Positions 36,223 to 45,660 of a stretch of DNA of 53,346 nt are shown here, piece by piece. A program made the position numbers and the translations under genes. The number at the start of each line of letters is the position of its first letter. Position 1 is the stretch's first letter. A model generated the notes under the pieces. The model made no database searches and had not been told where the DNA came from. It was given only the letters and a program-made list of their open reading frames with translations. This DNA is from Pseudomonas sp. ACM7 (GTDB taxonomy: Bacteria; Pseudomonadota; Gammaproteobacteria; Pseudomonadales; Pseudomonadaceae): the NCBI RefSeq assembly GCF_004136015.1, contig NZ_CP024866.1:1-53346 (forward strand). The letters run 5' to 3'.

Positions 36223-37689
36223 TCATGAATATCTGCCCACCCCGGGCCCCATCTGATGGTGGAGATAATCTGCCAGCCTTAGAGCGAGTTGCAAAAGAGG
36301 CATCGTGGGGTTACAGGCACCCCCTGTAGCGAAAACACTGCTGCCCGCAACGTAAAGATTCTCAACACCAAACACTTTGCAGTTCTCGTCGACCACACCA
36401 AACTCAGGCGAAGTCGCCATCCGCGTGGTCCCCATATGATGAGCATGGGGATTGAGCTTCAGTGGCAAATCGACGTCATACACAAATTCTTCCAACTTGA
36501 CGAAGCCCAGCCCTGTGTCGGCAAAACACTTTGCCACTTCGAGCCCTATAGACTTGACGGTTTCCCTGTCTGCAGGAGTTAGCTCCCAATGAATCTTGAC
36601 CTTCCTCATCCCTAACGCATCTCGCTCGTCGAGCAATGAGATGCGGCTATCAGGGTTGGGAAACTGCTCGATCAGCGTGCCGAGCACCCCATCTCCAGGG
36701 CAATCGAACTTGGCAATAAATTCAACCTTGCGCTCCGCACCCACTTCGCAAACGAGGTTCTCGAAAAAGCTCTTGATGGAAGCCATTCGCCCATAGGATT
36801 TCACTTCAGCTACAAGCGTGGCCGTCACATTCCCTTTACCTGACTTGTGCTGCATCACGAATGCATCGGTCGTGAAGTACTGCCGAGCATCTGTACCCTG
36901 CCCGTCTTTCAGGATGAAGTTTCCCATTTCGACGTTCAGGTGCTCCATGAAGCATCTACCGACGAAACCATCCTTGCTTACGATACCGCCAGCTGCCAGG
37001 GACTCGCTGTTGAGCAGGTGCCTGGCATTCTCGATCGCGCCTGTCGCCAGAATGAATTGTTTTGCCGTGACTCGCTCTCGATGCAACTCGTAGTCCGAGA
37101 CGACTATCGTTGCTATGCGGCCGGTCTCGCTGTCGAATTCAAGATCGACGCAATTGCAATGGATGAAGACATCCAGCCCCTCGGTCTCATTAAGTTCCCT
37201 GGCATATTTTTGTGCAAATCGCGTCGGCGGGCTTAGTAGAAAACGATCAGCGTCAAAGTCGGTGCCGTCCAAAGTCGCATTGATAGCCTTGAATCCGGAG
37301 TGCGGCGGAAGATCGACAATATCCATGGCCGCCGACAGATTGCGCTCGATCTCGGAAAACGCGATGGGCCAACCGGGCACGGGCACCGGAGGGCCTACGG
37401 TAAAGTCCGACTTTTCGAATGGACGGCATCGCCCGGCCCAGTGATTGGAGGTCCCGCCAAGAAAGCGCAGGCGTGTTTCATGAGCGTAGACCTCGAGGCC
37501 TGACGATGAGACCGTGTAGAGGCTCTGCGAAGCCGGCGAATACTCGTGCCCGCCGCCCTCGACAAGCACCACACGCCGACCATTACCGGCTAATCGCAAG
37601 GCCAGCGTAATGCCGGCCGGCCCACCGCCTATGATGCAGACGTCATAGTGGTCGCGGAGTTCTTTCTGCGATTGGTAGTCTTTGATCAT
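36223..37689 (-). CDS. GMC-type FAD oxidoreductase
   Basis: A 488-residue flavoenzyme. It has the FAD motif HYDVCIIGGGPAGITLALRL with VVLVEGGG in the first 50 residues, then GGTSNHWAGRCRPFEKSDF. The C-terminal GMC block is HHMGTTRMA … NLYVAGSSVFATGGACNPTM, the site of the catalytic His. Predicted to oxidise an alcohol carbon of a sugar. Start set at 37689 because ATGA overlaps the stop of the small Tat-signal gene; the frame runs further up but without a signal. The enzyme has no leader of its own. Coupled translation with the Tat protein suggests export as a complex (inference). Confidence 0.88.
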   Translation of the reverse strand: MIKDYQSQKELRDHYDVCIIGGGPAGITLALRLAGNGRRVVLVEGGGHEYSPASQSLYTVSSSGLEVYAHETRLRFLGGTSNHWAGRCRPFEKSDFTVGPPVPVPGWPIAFSEIERNLSAAMDIVDLPPHSGFKAINATLDGTDFDADRFLLSPPTRFAQKYARELNETEGLDVFIHCNCVDLEFDSETGRIATIVVSDYELHRERVTAKQFILATGAIENARHLLNSESLAAGGIVSKDGFVGRCFMEHLNVEMGNFILKDGQGTDARQYFTTDAFVMQHKSGKGNVTATLVAEVKSYGRMASIKSFFENLVCEVGAERKVEFIAKFDCPGDGVLGTLIEQFPNPDSRISLLDERDALGMRKVKIHWELTPADRETVKSIGLEVAKCFADTGLGFVKLEEFVYDVDLPLKLNPHAHHMGTTRMATSPEFGVVDENCKVFGVENLYVAGSSVFATGGACNPTMPLLQLALRLADYLHHQMGPGVGRYS

Positions 37690-37880
37690 GCTTGTGTTTG
37701 CCGAAAATGCCGGGCAGGCAGCACCCATCCGTTGATGACAACAAACTCGGATTTAGCAGCAGAAGGCCGGGCAACGGCTTTGGAAAATCCGAATATGAGC
37801 CCTCCAATACTCAATAAAGCAGAAGCCTGGAGGAAGCCTCTGCGCCCCATCACAGAGGTATTCAAATCAGTTTCTCTCAT
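37686..37880 (-). CDS. 64-residue Tat-signal protein coupled to the GMC oxidoreductase
   Basis: A short gene with a typical twin-arginine leader, GRRGFLQASALLSIGGLIFG, starting about residue 12. It ends in a mature tail of only ~27 residues (PSAAKSEFVVINGWVLPARH…). Its stop overlaps the oxidoreductase start by 4 bp, and a start codon with GGAGC upstream exists at 37880. In fructose, sorbitol and gluconate dehydrogenases a Tat-signal small subunit carries the leaderless GMC large subunit to the periplasm; those subunits are longer, so this would be a minimal version. The role is inferred from the signal and the coupling. Confidence 0.75.
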   Translation of the reverse strand: MRETDLNTSVMGRRGFLQASALLSIGGLIFGFSKAVARPSAAKSEFVVINGWVLPARHFRQTQA

Positions 37881-38020
37881 GATTCAAAGCTCCACGACAT
37901 CAAGATTACGTTGGAAATTTCAACCACACATCAAGGCCATATTTTTTTGGCGACCGCCATCAATACCTCAATGGCGACGCTGTGCCACAGCTTTGGAAAC
38001 ATCAAGAGAAACAGATCAGA

Positions 38021-39397
38021 TCAAAGCCATTTAAAAAGATCCGTCAATAGTTCCCCACACAAAGCCCCCACCGCCAGCATTGGCAGCACTACCAGCTCAC
38101 GCTTGAGACTGAACAGCCCCAGACGACAATTGACGTAAAAAACCAGGATAAGCGTAGGAAACGTGTACAGGGCAGCGCCCCAAATCGCATATTTGACCCC
38201 ACCAATCGCCAGCAGCAGAGGCAGCAGCACCCACAACGAGACCACGCGAATAATGTTATCGATAGCCTGGTACTTGGTGAGTCCCAAGGCAATCCAGACC
38301 TGATTCGCCAGCAGGTAGCGCATGGTGAAAAAAGAGAGTGAAAGAATGGCCATCATGTTGCCGGCCTCAGCGTAACGCTCATCGTACAAGATGCTGATGA
38401 GCAGGGGACTGCCGGTCAGGAACAGTCCACAGAGGAACAGGCATGCAAGATCGAGCATCAATTTCAAGCGGTAGTACAAAGCGTGGAGCCGTACGGTGTC
38501 ATTAGTTCTTGAGGCCTCACTGAAGGCCGGCAAGGCCACGGCCCCGACTATCTTTTGCAACGCAAGCTGAACAGCTCCCAAAATCAGCACGGCAATGGAG
38601 TAAACGCCCAGTTCAGCGGGCGTCATGCTGCCGCCGAACCAGACACGATCACCGTACATGGCCAATACGCCCACTGCCGACGACAACAGTATCCAACGGC
38701 CGAAGCCGACTAATTCATCGAGCGCAGAACGCTCCCACTGCAGACGGTTAGAAGGGCCCTCAAACCAGAAATGCCCCAACAGCGTGTTGACCATCGATTG
38801 GATCAGACCTGCAATCACCAGCGACCAGATGGACCTGGTGAAGTAACCGATGCCCAGCATGACCACCAGCCCCACGACCTGAGACCCAAACTCGGTGAGC
38901 ACCACTTTCTTTTGCTGGAAAGCGCGCACTGCCAGGTCGATTTTGGTCGACTGAAAGCCAACGATGATTGCCGAGAAACCGGTCACGGCCAACACCAGCG
39001 GCAACTCGGGTGCGGCGTAGGTGGAATTGGGCGACCACAGATTAATGGTCTGTGCATACCAGGCGAGGGCCGCAAGGAGAAGTGTCGAAGCAAAAAGGAT
39101 AAAGCCGCGCACGATCTGCACGGTCCAGATGGTATTGAGAAACACCGGATCGTCGCCACGCGGGCTCTGGATGATGTTCTGGCGCAAGCCGACATCGGAA
39201 AGCATGTGCAGAACCAGAGAAACGGTGATGGCGATCATCATGATGCCGAACATCTCCGGCATCAGCAGACGGGCCATTATCAGGTTGCCGCCCAAGCGAA
39301 AGGCTTGAGACGTAACCAGCGCCCCCAGATTCCATGCCCCGGCAGAAATCGCTCGCTTACGAAGGCCCAACGTTGGCGACAAATCAACTAACGACAT
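38021..39397 (-). CDS. Polysaccharide flippase, Wzx-like (MOP superfamily)
   Basis: A 458-residue protein with about 12-14 hydrophobic segments, beginning LRKRAISAGAWNLGALVTSQ AFRLGGNLIMARLL, the usual entry of the RfbX/Wzx-like family. It moves lipid-linked repeat units across the inner membrane. It is separated by 95 bp from the divergent polymerase gene, so both may share a promoter region. 140 bp downstream is the Tat gene on the same strand. Confidence 0.9.
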   Translation of the reverse strand: MSLVDLSPTLGLRKRAISAGAWNLGALVTSQAFRLGGNLIMARLLMPEMFGIMMIAITVSLVLHMLSDVGLRQNIIQSPRGDDPVFLNTIWTVQIVRGFILFASTLLLAALAWYAQTINLWSPNSTYAAPELPLVLAVTGFSAIIVGFQSTKIDLAVRAFQQKKVVLTEFGSQVVGLVVMLGIGYFTRSIWSLVIAGLIQSMVNTLLGHFWFEGPSNRLQWERSALDELVGFGRWILLSSAVGVLAMYGDRVWFGGSMTPAELGVYSIAVLILGAVQLALQKIVGAVALPAFSEASRTNDTVRLHALYYRLKLMLDLACLFLCGLFLTGSPLLISILYDERYAEAGNMMAILSLSFFTMRYLLANQVWIALGLTKYQAIDNIIRVVSLWVLLPLLLAIGGVKYAIWGAALYTFPTLILVFYVNCRLGLFSLKRELVVLPMLAVGALCGELLTDLFKWL

Positions 39398-39492
39398 AAC
39401 ATCATCCCCGGACTCAATGGCTCAAAAGGAACTATAGTCGCGTCTGGCCATTCCACTAGTCGTCGCTCATCAATCAATAAGTCCAATCATCC
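39398..39492. promoter_or_regulatory. Divergent region between flippase and polymerase genes
   Basis: 95 bp between two divergent starts; promoters for the minus-strand glycosyltransferase row and the plus-strand polymerase-hydrolase-galE row are expected here. No clean -35/-10 pairs recognised. Confidence 0.35.
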
Positions 39493-41016
39493 ATGCCTGA
39501 GCACTTCCGCGCGTTAATCGTCATTCTGGTCCTTGCTGGCATCGTTTTTGCCATGGCACGTCGACCAGCAGCAGACCTGATTCCCGACCGTAATTTCACT
39601 CGGCGGCGCAATCTGTGGTTCGTATTGACGCTACTGGCATTTGTTTCGCACAGTTTCTGGGTGTACGCGGGCATTGCCACGATCATTCTGACCTTCGCAC
39701 GAAAAAACGAACGCAATCCCGTGGCGTTGTTTTTCCTGCTGCTGTTTCTCATCCCGCCGTCCCCGGCGGAGATTCCCGGCTTCGGCCTGATCAACTATTT
39801 TGTTGTCCTTAACCATATTCGTCTGCTGGCACTGTGTGTGTTGCTTCCGGCTTTTTTGGCTCTGCGCAAGCGCGCCGACACGGTCCCTTTCGGGCGCACC
39901 TGGCCTGACAAACTGTTAGCCGCCTACCTCCTGCTGACGAGTCTGCTTTTGCTGCGCGAAACCACCGTCACCGACACCTTGCGCCAAATGCTCTACCTGT
40001 TCCTCGAAGTTTTTTTGCCTTACTACGTTGCCAGCCGGGCGCTGAAGAACCTCAGCGACTTCAAGGACGCTCTGTTCGGTTTTGTACTCGCCGCCATGGT
40101 GCTGTCGCTTATAGGTCTCTTCGAATATTCCAAGCGCTGGCAGCTGTACAGCGCGGTTGTCAACGCCATGGGCATGCAATGGGATCCCGGCTACTTGAGC
40201 CGTGGTGGCTCATTACGCGCCAGCGCCACTACCGGCCAGGCCATTGCGCTGGGCTTCGTCATCAGCGTGGCCATCGGCTTTTACCTGTACATGCAGGAGG
40301 AGGTACGTAGCAAATTGCAGCGCAGCCTCGGCGCACTGTTGCTCGCCGGTGGTCTGTTCGCACCGCTGTCGCGTGGCCCCTGGATCGGTGCAGCCGTCAT
40401 CATCGTCGTGTTCATCGGCACCGGCCGTAAAGCGATCAAACGCCTGATGCTGCTGGCCGCCGCCGGGGGGCTCGCCCTTCCCTTGCTGGCTGTCGTGCCG
40501 GGCGGGCAAAAAGTGCTTGATCTGCTACCGTTTATCGGCACGGTGGAAGTGGAAAATATCACCTACCGGCAGCGCTTGATTGATAACGCCGTGATCGTTA
40601 TCCAGCGCAACCCTTGGCTGGGTTCTTTCAATTTCCGCAGCACACCGGAAATGCAGTCCATGATTCAGGGCCAGGGGATCATCGATATCGTGAACACCTA
40701 TATCGGCATAGCGCTGTCGTTCGGTTTGATTGGTTTGACGCTTTTCGTGGTTTTTTTCGTCAGTGTTCTGCAGGGCATCCGCAAGGGGATGCGTTCATTC
40801 CCCAACGAAGACAATGAGGCACGCCGACTCGGACGTGCACTTCTGGCGACACTGGCCGGGATCCTGATCACCATCGTTACCGTTAGCAGTATCACGGTAA
40901 TCCCCGTGGTGTATTGGTCGGTGGCTGGACTGGGCGTCGCCTACGCTCAGATGGCACGCAGGCTCAAGCACACCTCGACGGCCGTCACGGCGAGCGCCCA
41001 CCTCCAACTCAGGTAG
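39493..41016 (+). CDS. O-antigen-ligase/Wzy-like polysaccharide polymerase
   Basis: A 507-residue integral membrane protein with about 12 hydrophobic segments and a long periplasmic loop. The loop contains RGPWIGAAVI…, QRLIDNAVIVIQRNPWLGSF and DIVNTYIGIALSFGLIGLTL, the Wzy_C/O-antigen ligase region with a conserved Arg and His/Asn motif. Predicted to polymerise flipped repeat units at the periplasmic face. First of the plus-strand row; 5 bp separate it from the GH5-like gene. Confidence 0.85.
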   Translation: MPEHFRALIVILVLAGIVFAMARRPAADLIPDRNFTRRRNLWFVLTLLAFVSHSFWVYAGIATIILTFARKNERNPVALFFLLLFLIPPSPAEIPGFGLINYFVVLNHIRLLALCVLLPAFLALRKRADTVPFGRTWPDKLLAAYLLLTSLLLLRETTVTDTLRQMLYLFLEVFLPYYVASRALKNLSDFKDALFGFVLAAMVLSLIGLFEYSKRWQLYSAVVNAMGMQWDPGYLSRGGSLRASATTGQAIALGFVISVAIGFYLYMQEEVRSKLQRSLGALLLAGGLFAPLSRGPWIGAAVIIVVFIGTGRKAIKRLMLLAAAGGLALPLLAVVPGGQKVLDLLPFIGTVEVENITYRQRLIDNAVIVIQRNPWLGSFNFRSTPEMQSMIQGQGIIDIVNTYIGIALSFGLIGLTLFVVFFVSVLQGIRKGMRSFPNEDNEARRLGRALLATLAGILITIVTVSSITVIPVVYWSVAGLGVAYAQMARRLKHTSTAVTASAHLQLR

Positions 41017-41021
41017 AACCC

Positions 41022-43649
41022 ATGACCCAGTTGTTTCGTCGCCCCCGGATACTGCTTCTGCCACTGCTGTTTTTTGCTATTTGGCCGTTTCGTACCTGGG
41101 CGTCGGACTGGGTCGTCAGTGTGGATGAGCGCAATGGGCTGCCAATGCTGGCGCGTGGTGGCAGTCCGGTAATTGCTACGACATTCTCGTTCTTTGGGCG
41201 CAACTGGGACTGGACGTATTTGCAGACCGAATTCAAGGTACATACCCCTTATCGATACTCCCTTGCAGGCAAAAACAAAGCGCTGGATTTCGACTTGACT
41301 GCGCAGATTCAGAAGCAAGACGAGCAAAAGCTGACCTGGACCTTTGCCCTGGATGCACACAGCGGGATGTCGGGCGTTTCAGGTGGCGGCATCGTCTTCG
41401 AATTCGACCCCGCTCTTTTCGCTGGAGAAATGGGCGAGCCCACTTTGCTACCCGACAACCGCGGCTGGACCTGGGGCAATGCACAAGGACGACGCATCGA
41501 AATGCGCTTCGAGCCCGCACTGGCGGGTGTGTACTTTGAACCGGGCAGTAAATCCGAGGTGCGTGCTTTTTTCTACAAGAACACGATCAAACCTGGCCGC
41601 CAGGACTTCACAGCCACCTTGAGCGTTTCTGGCGATGTGGCGGTCGGCCCGACCACAACCGAGCGCTTCGGATTGTCGGACCCAAAGAGCTGGCCGACTG
41701 ACAAGCTCGACTGGAAAACCTCGCCGGTCGACCTGTCCTTTCTCAACGCTCAGGAAAAACCTGCAGGCAAGCGCGGCTTCATCAAAGCGTCCGGCGAGCA
41801 ATTGCTATTTGCCGACAACACAGCGGCGCGTTTCTGGGGCACCAACCTTTCGGCCTACACGCTGTTCCTCACATCAGACGATGCAATCAAGCTGCAGGCC
41901 AAACGCCTGTCGGCACTGGGCTTCAATCTTGTACGACTGCACCACCATGACTCGCCATGGGTCTTCCCGAACATCTTTGGCGACGGCAGGGTCACGCGCA
42001 GCACCACCCAGCAATTGAGCCCGGAATCGCTGAAAAAAATCGACTGGTGGATCAAGTGCCTGAAAGACGAAGGCATTTATGTGTGGCTCGATCTGCACGT
42101 CCAGCGAGTCTTTACTGAAAACGACAACATTTATGGCTTCGATGAATTGCCAAAAGAAGAACAGAATTTTACCTATCTCAAGGGCTATTCCTATGTGAAT
42201 CTCACCATTCAGAAAGCCATGAAGCGCTTTGCCGAAGCCTACATGACCCATGTAAACAGCTATACCGGTCTCGCCTACAAAGACGACCCGGCGATTGCCG
42301 CCGTACTGATCACCAACGAAAACGACGTCACCAACCACTTTGGCAACGCCCTGTTGCCAGACAAGAATGTGCCGAAGCACAACCGCGTCTACATGGCGGA
42401 GGCCGAGGCTTTTGCCAAACAGCACAATCTGTCTGCAAACCAGACCTGGCGCTCCTGGGAGCCAGGCCCCTCCAAGCTGTTCCTTAACGATCTGGAGCGA
42501 CGTTTCAACGTCGATATGATTCAACACCTGCGTGGAATAGGCGTGAAGGTCCCCATCGCCACGACCAGTAGCTGGGGCCGCAATGGTCTGAACTCCCTGC
42601 CGGCCCTTACTGCCGGCGACGTAATAGATGTCCATAGTTACGGGGGCTCGGGGCAGATAGAGAAAAACCCGCTCTACAGCGACGGCATAGTGAATTGGAT
42701 TGCCGCCGGCCAGGTCATCGGCAAACCCTTGACCGTCACCGAGTGGAACAATGAGCCCTTCCCGACACCAGACCGCCATTCGCTGCCACTCTATATCGCC
42801 GGCACCGCCCGCCACCAAGGCTGGGATGCACTGATGCAATATGCCTACAGCCAGGAGCCATTGGGGGGCCAAGGGATGAGTGCCAACAACTGGCACGCCT
42901 ATAACGACCCTGCAATGCTGGCTACCCTGCCCGCCGCCGCCTTGCTTTATCGCCGTGCAGACGTTCGCGAAGCAACAACGACCTACGTCTTCGCGCCGAC
43001 GCCAGGCACCCTGTTCAACCAAATGATCACACCGGCCAACTCTGCTCTACTGCGCACAGCCATGGAGAAAGGCAAGCTGGAAATCGCGATGCCACAAACG
43101 CCGGAGTTGCCTTGGTTGCAACAGAGCGTTATCCCAAGCAATGCACAGGAATTTCATGACCCTGACCAGTCGCTGCTGGACGCCAATGCCATCGAGTCCA
43201 CGACCGACACGGGAGAGCTAAAGCGCAACTGGAAACAAGGCGTCTACACCATTAATACACCGCGTACCCAGGCCGCTACGGGCTGGATCGGCGGCGAATC
43301 GATCAGCCTGGGCAACATTAAGGTTCAAGTGAAGACTGCCAACGCCAGTGTGGTGGTGCAAAGTCTGGACGACGCGCCTTTGGGCCGATCGCAGGATTTA
43401 CTGATTTCGTTAGGCACCCGCGCCATTCCCCAAGACGACGACAAAATACCTTTTTACGTTGAGCCCCTCGAGGGCACGCTAACCATCCAGGCGCCGCAAG
43501 GCTTGACACTGTTCACCCACGGCATTCTGGGGCAAATGAAGAAGCTGCCCGCGACCTACCTTGATGGCCGCTACACAATCAAGTTCGACGGCTTGCAGGC
43601 GTCGAACTGGTTGTTTTTGAAAAAAGACGTCACGCAAGCACAACCTTAG
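41022..43649 (+). CDS. Exported GH5-like glycoside hydrolase
   Basis: An 875-residue protein with an N-terminal signal peptide (LLLPLLFFAIWPFRTWA). A beta-rich N-terminal domain covers ~30-270, a TIM barrel from ~275 and a beta-rich C-terminal domain. In the barrel, LVRLHHHDSPWVF and WLDLHVQR precede the likely acid/base Glu433 in LITNEND, and Glu574 in LTVTEWNNE is the likely nucleophile, the clan GH-A pattern of GH5. Predicted to trim or release the polymer in the periplasm or outside. The ATG at 41022 (AGGTAG upstream) is preferred over an overlapping frame start at 40914. A diverged copy of its last 50 codons lies at 45479. Confidence 0.85.
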   Translation: MTQLFRRPRILLLPLLFFAIWPFRTWASDWVVSVDERNGLPMLARGGSPVIATTFSFFGRNWDWTYLQTEFKVHTPYRYSLAGKNKALDFDLTAQIQKQDEQKLTWTFALDAHSGMSGVSGGGIVFEFDPALFAGEMGEPTLLPDNRGWTWGNAQGRRIEMRFEPALAGVYFEPGSKSEVRAFFYKNTIKPGRQDFTATLSVSGDVAVGPTTTERFGLSDPKSWPTDKLDWKTSPVDLSFLNAQEKPAGKRGFIKASGEQLLFADNTAARFWGTNLSAYTLFLTSDDAIKLQAKRLSALGFNLVRLHHHDSPWVFPNIFGDGRVTRSTTQQLSPESLKKIDWWIKCLKDEGIYVWLDLHVQRVFTENDNIYGFDELPKEEQNFTYLKGYSYVNLTIQKAMKRFAEAYMTHVNSYTGLAYKDDPAIAAVLITNENDVTNHFGNALLPDKNVPKHNRVYMAEAEAFAKQHNLSANQTWRSWEPGPSKLFLNDLERRFNVDMIQHLRGIGVKVPIATTSSWGRNGLNSLPALTAGDVIDVHSYGGSGQIEKNPLYSDGIVNWIAAGQVIGKPLTVTEWNNEPFPTPDRHSLPLYIAGTARHQGWDALMQYAYSQEPLGGQGMSANNWHAYNDPAMLATLPAAALLYRRADVREATTTYVFAPTPGTLFNQMITPANSALLRTAMEKGKLEIAMPQTPELPWLQQSVIPSNAQEFHDPDQSLLDANAIESTTDTGELKRNWKQGVYTINTPRTQAATGWIGGESISLGNIKVQVKTANASVVVQSLDDAPLGRSQDLLISLGTRAIPQDDDKIPFYVEPLEGTLTIQAPQGLTLFTHGILGQMKKLPATYLDGRYTIKFDGLQASNWLFLKKDVTQAQP

Positions 43650-43676
43650 GCGATGCGCAGCCGACCTCAACTTGAT

Positions 43677-43702
43677 GGAACAACGCCTTGCGGCGTTGTT
43701 CC
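43677..43702. terminator. Bidirectional hairpin between GH5-like and phosphoethanolamine transferase genes
   Basis: Perfect 11-bp stem GGAACAACGCC / GGCGTTGTTCC around TTGC, in the middle of a 64-bp convergent gap. T-tract is poor; a bidirectional terminator is likely by position. Confidence 0.6.
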
Positions 43703-43713
43703 GCGAGGGCTAT

Positions 43714-45360
43714 TTAAAGGGCGTCAAAATCAAACGATGGAACATAGCCTGCGCCGAGCAGATGTGGACATTTCGACGATACAAAATCATCACTTAATAA
43801 ATCATCCGAACTTCTGTACTTACTCGTGAAAACCCCTGTGATATTTAAAAGAGTATGTGGCAAGGAGGATATGCTGATTTTCTGACTTTCTCTTTCCTTC
43901 AACTTTAAAAGCTTGAGCGATTGTTGGCTTGAAACATTATCGGATGCCCAGATAAATGCCGAAACCGGAAGATCATATTTATTGCCAATTCCATGACCCA
44001 AGAGCCCTCGACTGTCATCCATCATGTTTTCACCATGATCCGACGAATAAAACAAGACAGATGGTTTTTTGCTTGACTTCAATCGATCAATAATTGTGCT
44101 CAATAGCCAGTCCGTATACAAAATACTATTGTCATATTCCGCGGTAATTTTGTCTTTGAAGCTGTCTGTTGATGGCTTGAATTTATCGAAGTTTTCCGGG
44201 TATCGGCGTGAATACTCGAAATGACTGCCCTTGACATGAATGAATATGGCTTTCTTTTCTGTACCGCTTTTATTCAGTATTTTTTCATATTCTGAAATCA
44301 ATGCTCCATCATAGCTTCTCTCAAAATACTGACGGTATTGTGCCTCTGCGGCTATTTGTGGAATTATTCCGCCAAAACTATCAACCTCCTGCACAGACAA
44401 CCAATAGGTCATGTACCCGGCTGTGCGATAGATACTCACCAATGATTTTGTTGACGCAATGGCGTCCCAATCCGATATAGGCTCAAGGCTCAGCATTGAA
44501 GGAACCGCAAACGAGGTATAGGGAGCTGTCGTGCAGATCTGATTAAATTTGAAAAGCCCCGCCTGCTTACCGAGATTCGGGGTTGTTTCCTTGTTATAGC
44601 CGTAGAGGGACCAGTTCTGCGGCCGTGATGACTCACCGATTACAAAAACGATGGTTTCTATATTGGATTGATTCGACAGGCTGGTTATTTTTACATCGGA
44701 TTCCCGACGGCGCTTGATAAGCACCTCCGTCCCCAAATACAAATTTGCAGTCAGGGCAATCTGCGACAAATAACCTACTGGCGTGCTTTGATCTTTTGCA
44801 AGGAGATCCATGACTGCAGATTTCCCGAAAGAATTAAGTTTGACGGTTTTATAAAAATACGCCCCATAGCCCACTAACAAGGCGCTAACAACCAAAACAA
44901 AAATACCCTTGTTTTTATATAATTCGCGCTTATGCAGGCCGATTAATCCAGCCCCATAGCAAAATATGAAAATCACCAGAACGATACTGATTGGCTGCCA
45001 ATAGGTCGGCAGAAATTCGCTTGCCTCCTGATAGTTTGTCATGCCAATAAATATATAGGCAGCTGTTAATCTCGAGTTGAAATTCAACACCAAAAAGAGA
45101 TCAATAGCTGCTATCAAATAGAATGGCAGCAGAATGATGTGCACCTTGAACTGATTGGATGAAATAAATCTAATTGCCAAAAGCCACAACACCGACATGC
45201 CAAGGGTGTAAACGACCAATAAATCAATTTTAGAGTATTGATTGTTTGTTAGCGCTCTAACAATCAACGGTGATAGCAGAAATGACCACAACACTAAATT
45301 TGGCCATTCTGCTTTGAATATGTTTAATGAGTAATCGATAATTTTGGCAGGATTTTTCAT
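43714..45360 (-). CDS. Phosphoethanolamine-transferase-like (EptA/sulfatase fold) membrane enzyme
   Basis: A 548-residue protein. Five N-terminal membrane helices span ~15-180, then a periplasmic alkaline-phosphatase-fold domain begins with FVIGESSRPQNWSLYGYNKE. The likely catalytic Thr lies in CTTAPYTSFAVPSM, and metal ligands in FYSSDHGENMMDDSRGLLGH. Predicted to move phosphoethanolamine (or a similar phosphate group) from lipid to a glycan or lipid A. It is clearly AT-richer than its neighbours and lies against the local plus-strand order between the GH5-like gene and galE. Flanked by two copies of the GH5-like 3' end, it looks like a later insertion. The ribosome-binding site is weak. Confidence 0.85.
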   Translation of the reverse strand: MKNPAKIIDYSLNIFKAEWPNLVLWSFLLSPLIVRALTNNQYSKIDLLVVYTLGMSVLWLLAIRFISSNQFKVHIILLPFYLIAAIDLFLVLNFNSRLTAAYIFIGMTNYQEASEFLPTYWQPISIVLVIFIFCYGAGLIGLHKRELYKNKGIFVLVVSALLVGYGAYFYKTVKLNSFGKSAVMDLLAKDQSTPVGYLSQIALTANLYLGTEVLIKRRRESDVKITSLSNQSNIETIVFVIGESSRPQNWSLYGYNKETTPNLGKQAGLFKFNQICTTAPYTSFAVPSMLSLEPISDWDAIASTKSLVSIYRTAGYMTYWLSVQEVDSFGGIIPQIAAEAQYRQYFERSYDGALISEYEKILNKSGTEKKAIFIHVKGSHFEYSRRYPENFDKFKPSTDSFKDKITAEYDNSILYTDWLLSTIIDRLKSSKKPSVLFYSSDHGENMMDDSRGLLGHGIGNKYDLPVSAFIWASDNVSSQQSLKLLKLKERESQKISISSLPHTLLNITGVFTSKYRSSDDLLSDDFVSSKCPHLLGAGYVPSFDFDAL

Positions 45361-45478
45361 TTGATTATTATTCTCGCAGGATGCCCATATGCTTCCTCAG
45401 AGGGTAGCTCCAATTGGCGCTCTCGCGGTATCTTGTTCAAAATAATCTCTCCTTTGGCGCTCCAAACGTAGCGAGTCG

Positions 45479-45637
45479 CAAGGCTTGGCACAGTTCACCC
45501 TTGGCATTCTGGAGCAAATTAAGAAGCTGCCCGCGACCTGCCTTGATGGCCGTTATACAATCAAGTTCGACTTGCAGGGTTCGAGCTGGTTGTTTTTGAA
45601 AAAAGGTGTCACCCAGGGCAAGCTTGCACAGCGATAG
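45479..45637 (+). pseudogene. Duplicated, diverged 3' end of the GH5-like gene
   Basis: Codons QGLAQFTLGILEQIKKLPAT … LDGRYTIKFD … WLFLKKGVTQ and TAG correspond to the GH5-like gene tail at 43497-43649 (QGLTLFTHGILGQMKKLPAT …). By hand count there are about 16 mismatches in 46 aligned codons plus one codon deleted. There is no start or catalytic part. It ends 23 bp before the galE start, about where the end of the ancestral GH5-like gene would have been. Confidence 0.9.
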
Positions 45638-45660
45638 TGCCCAGGAAATCGGAGATCAGG

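Noticed and set aside
41874..43022. 382-codon minus frame inside the GH5-like gene
   Set aside because: Shadow of an intact hydrolase with recognised catalytic motifs.
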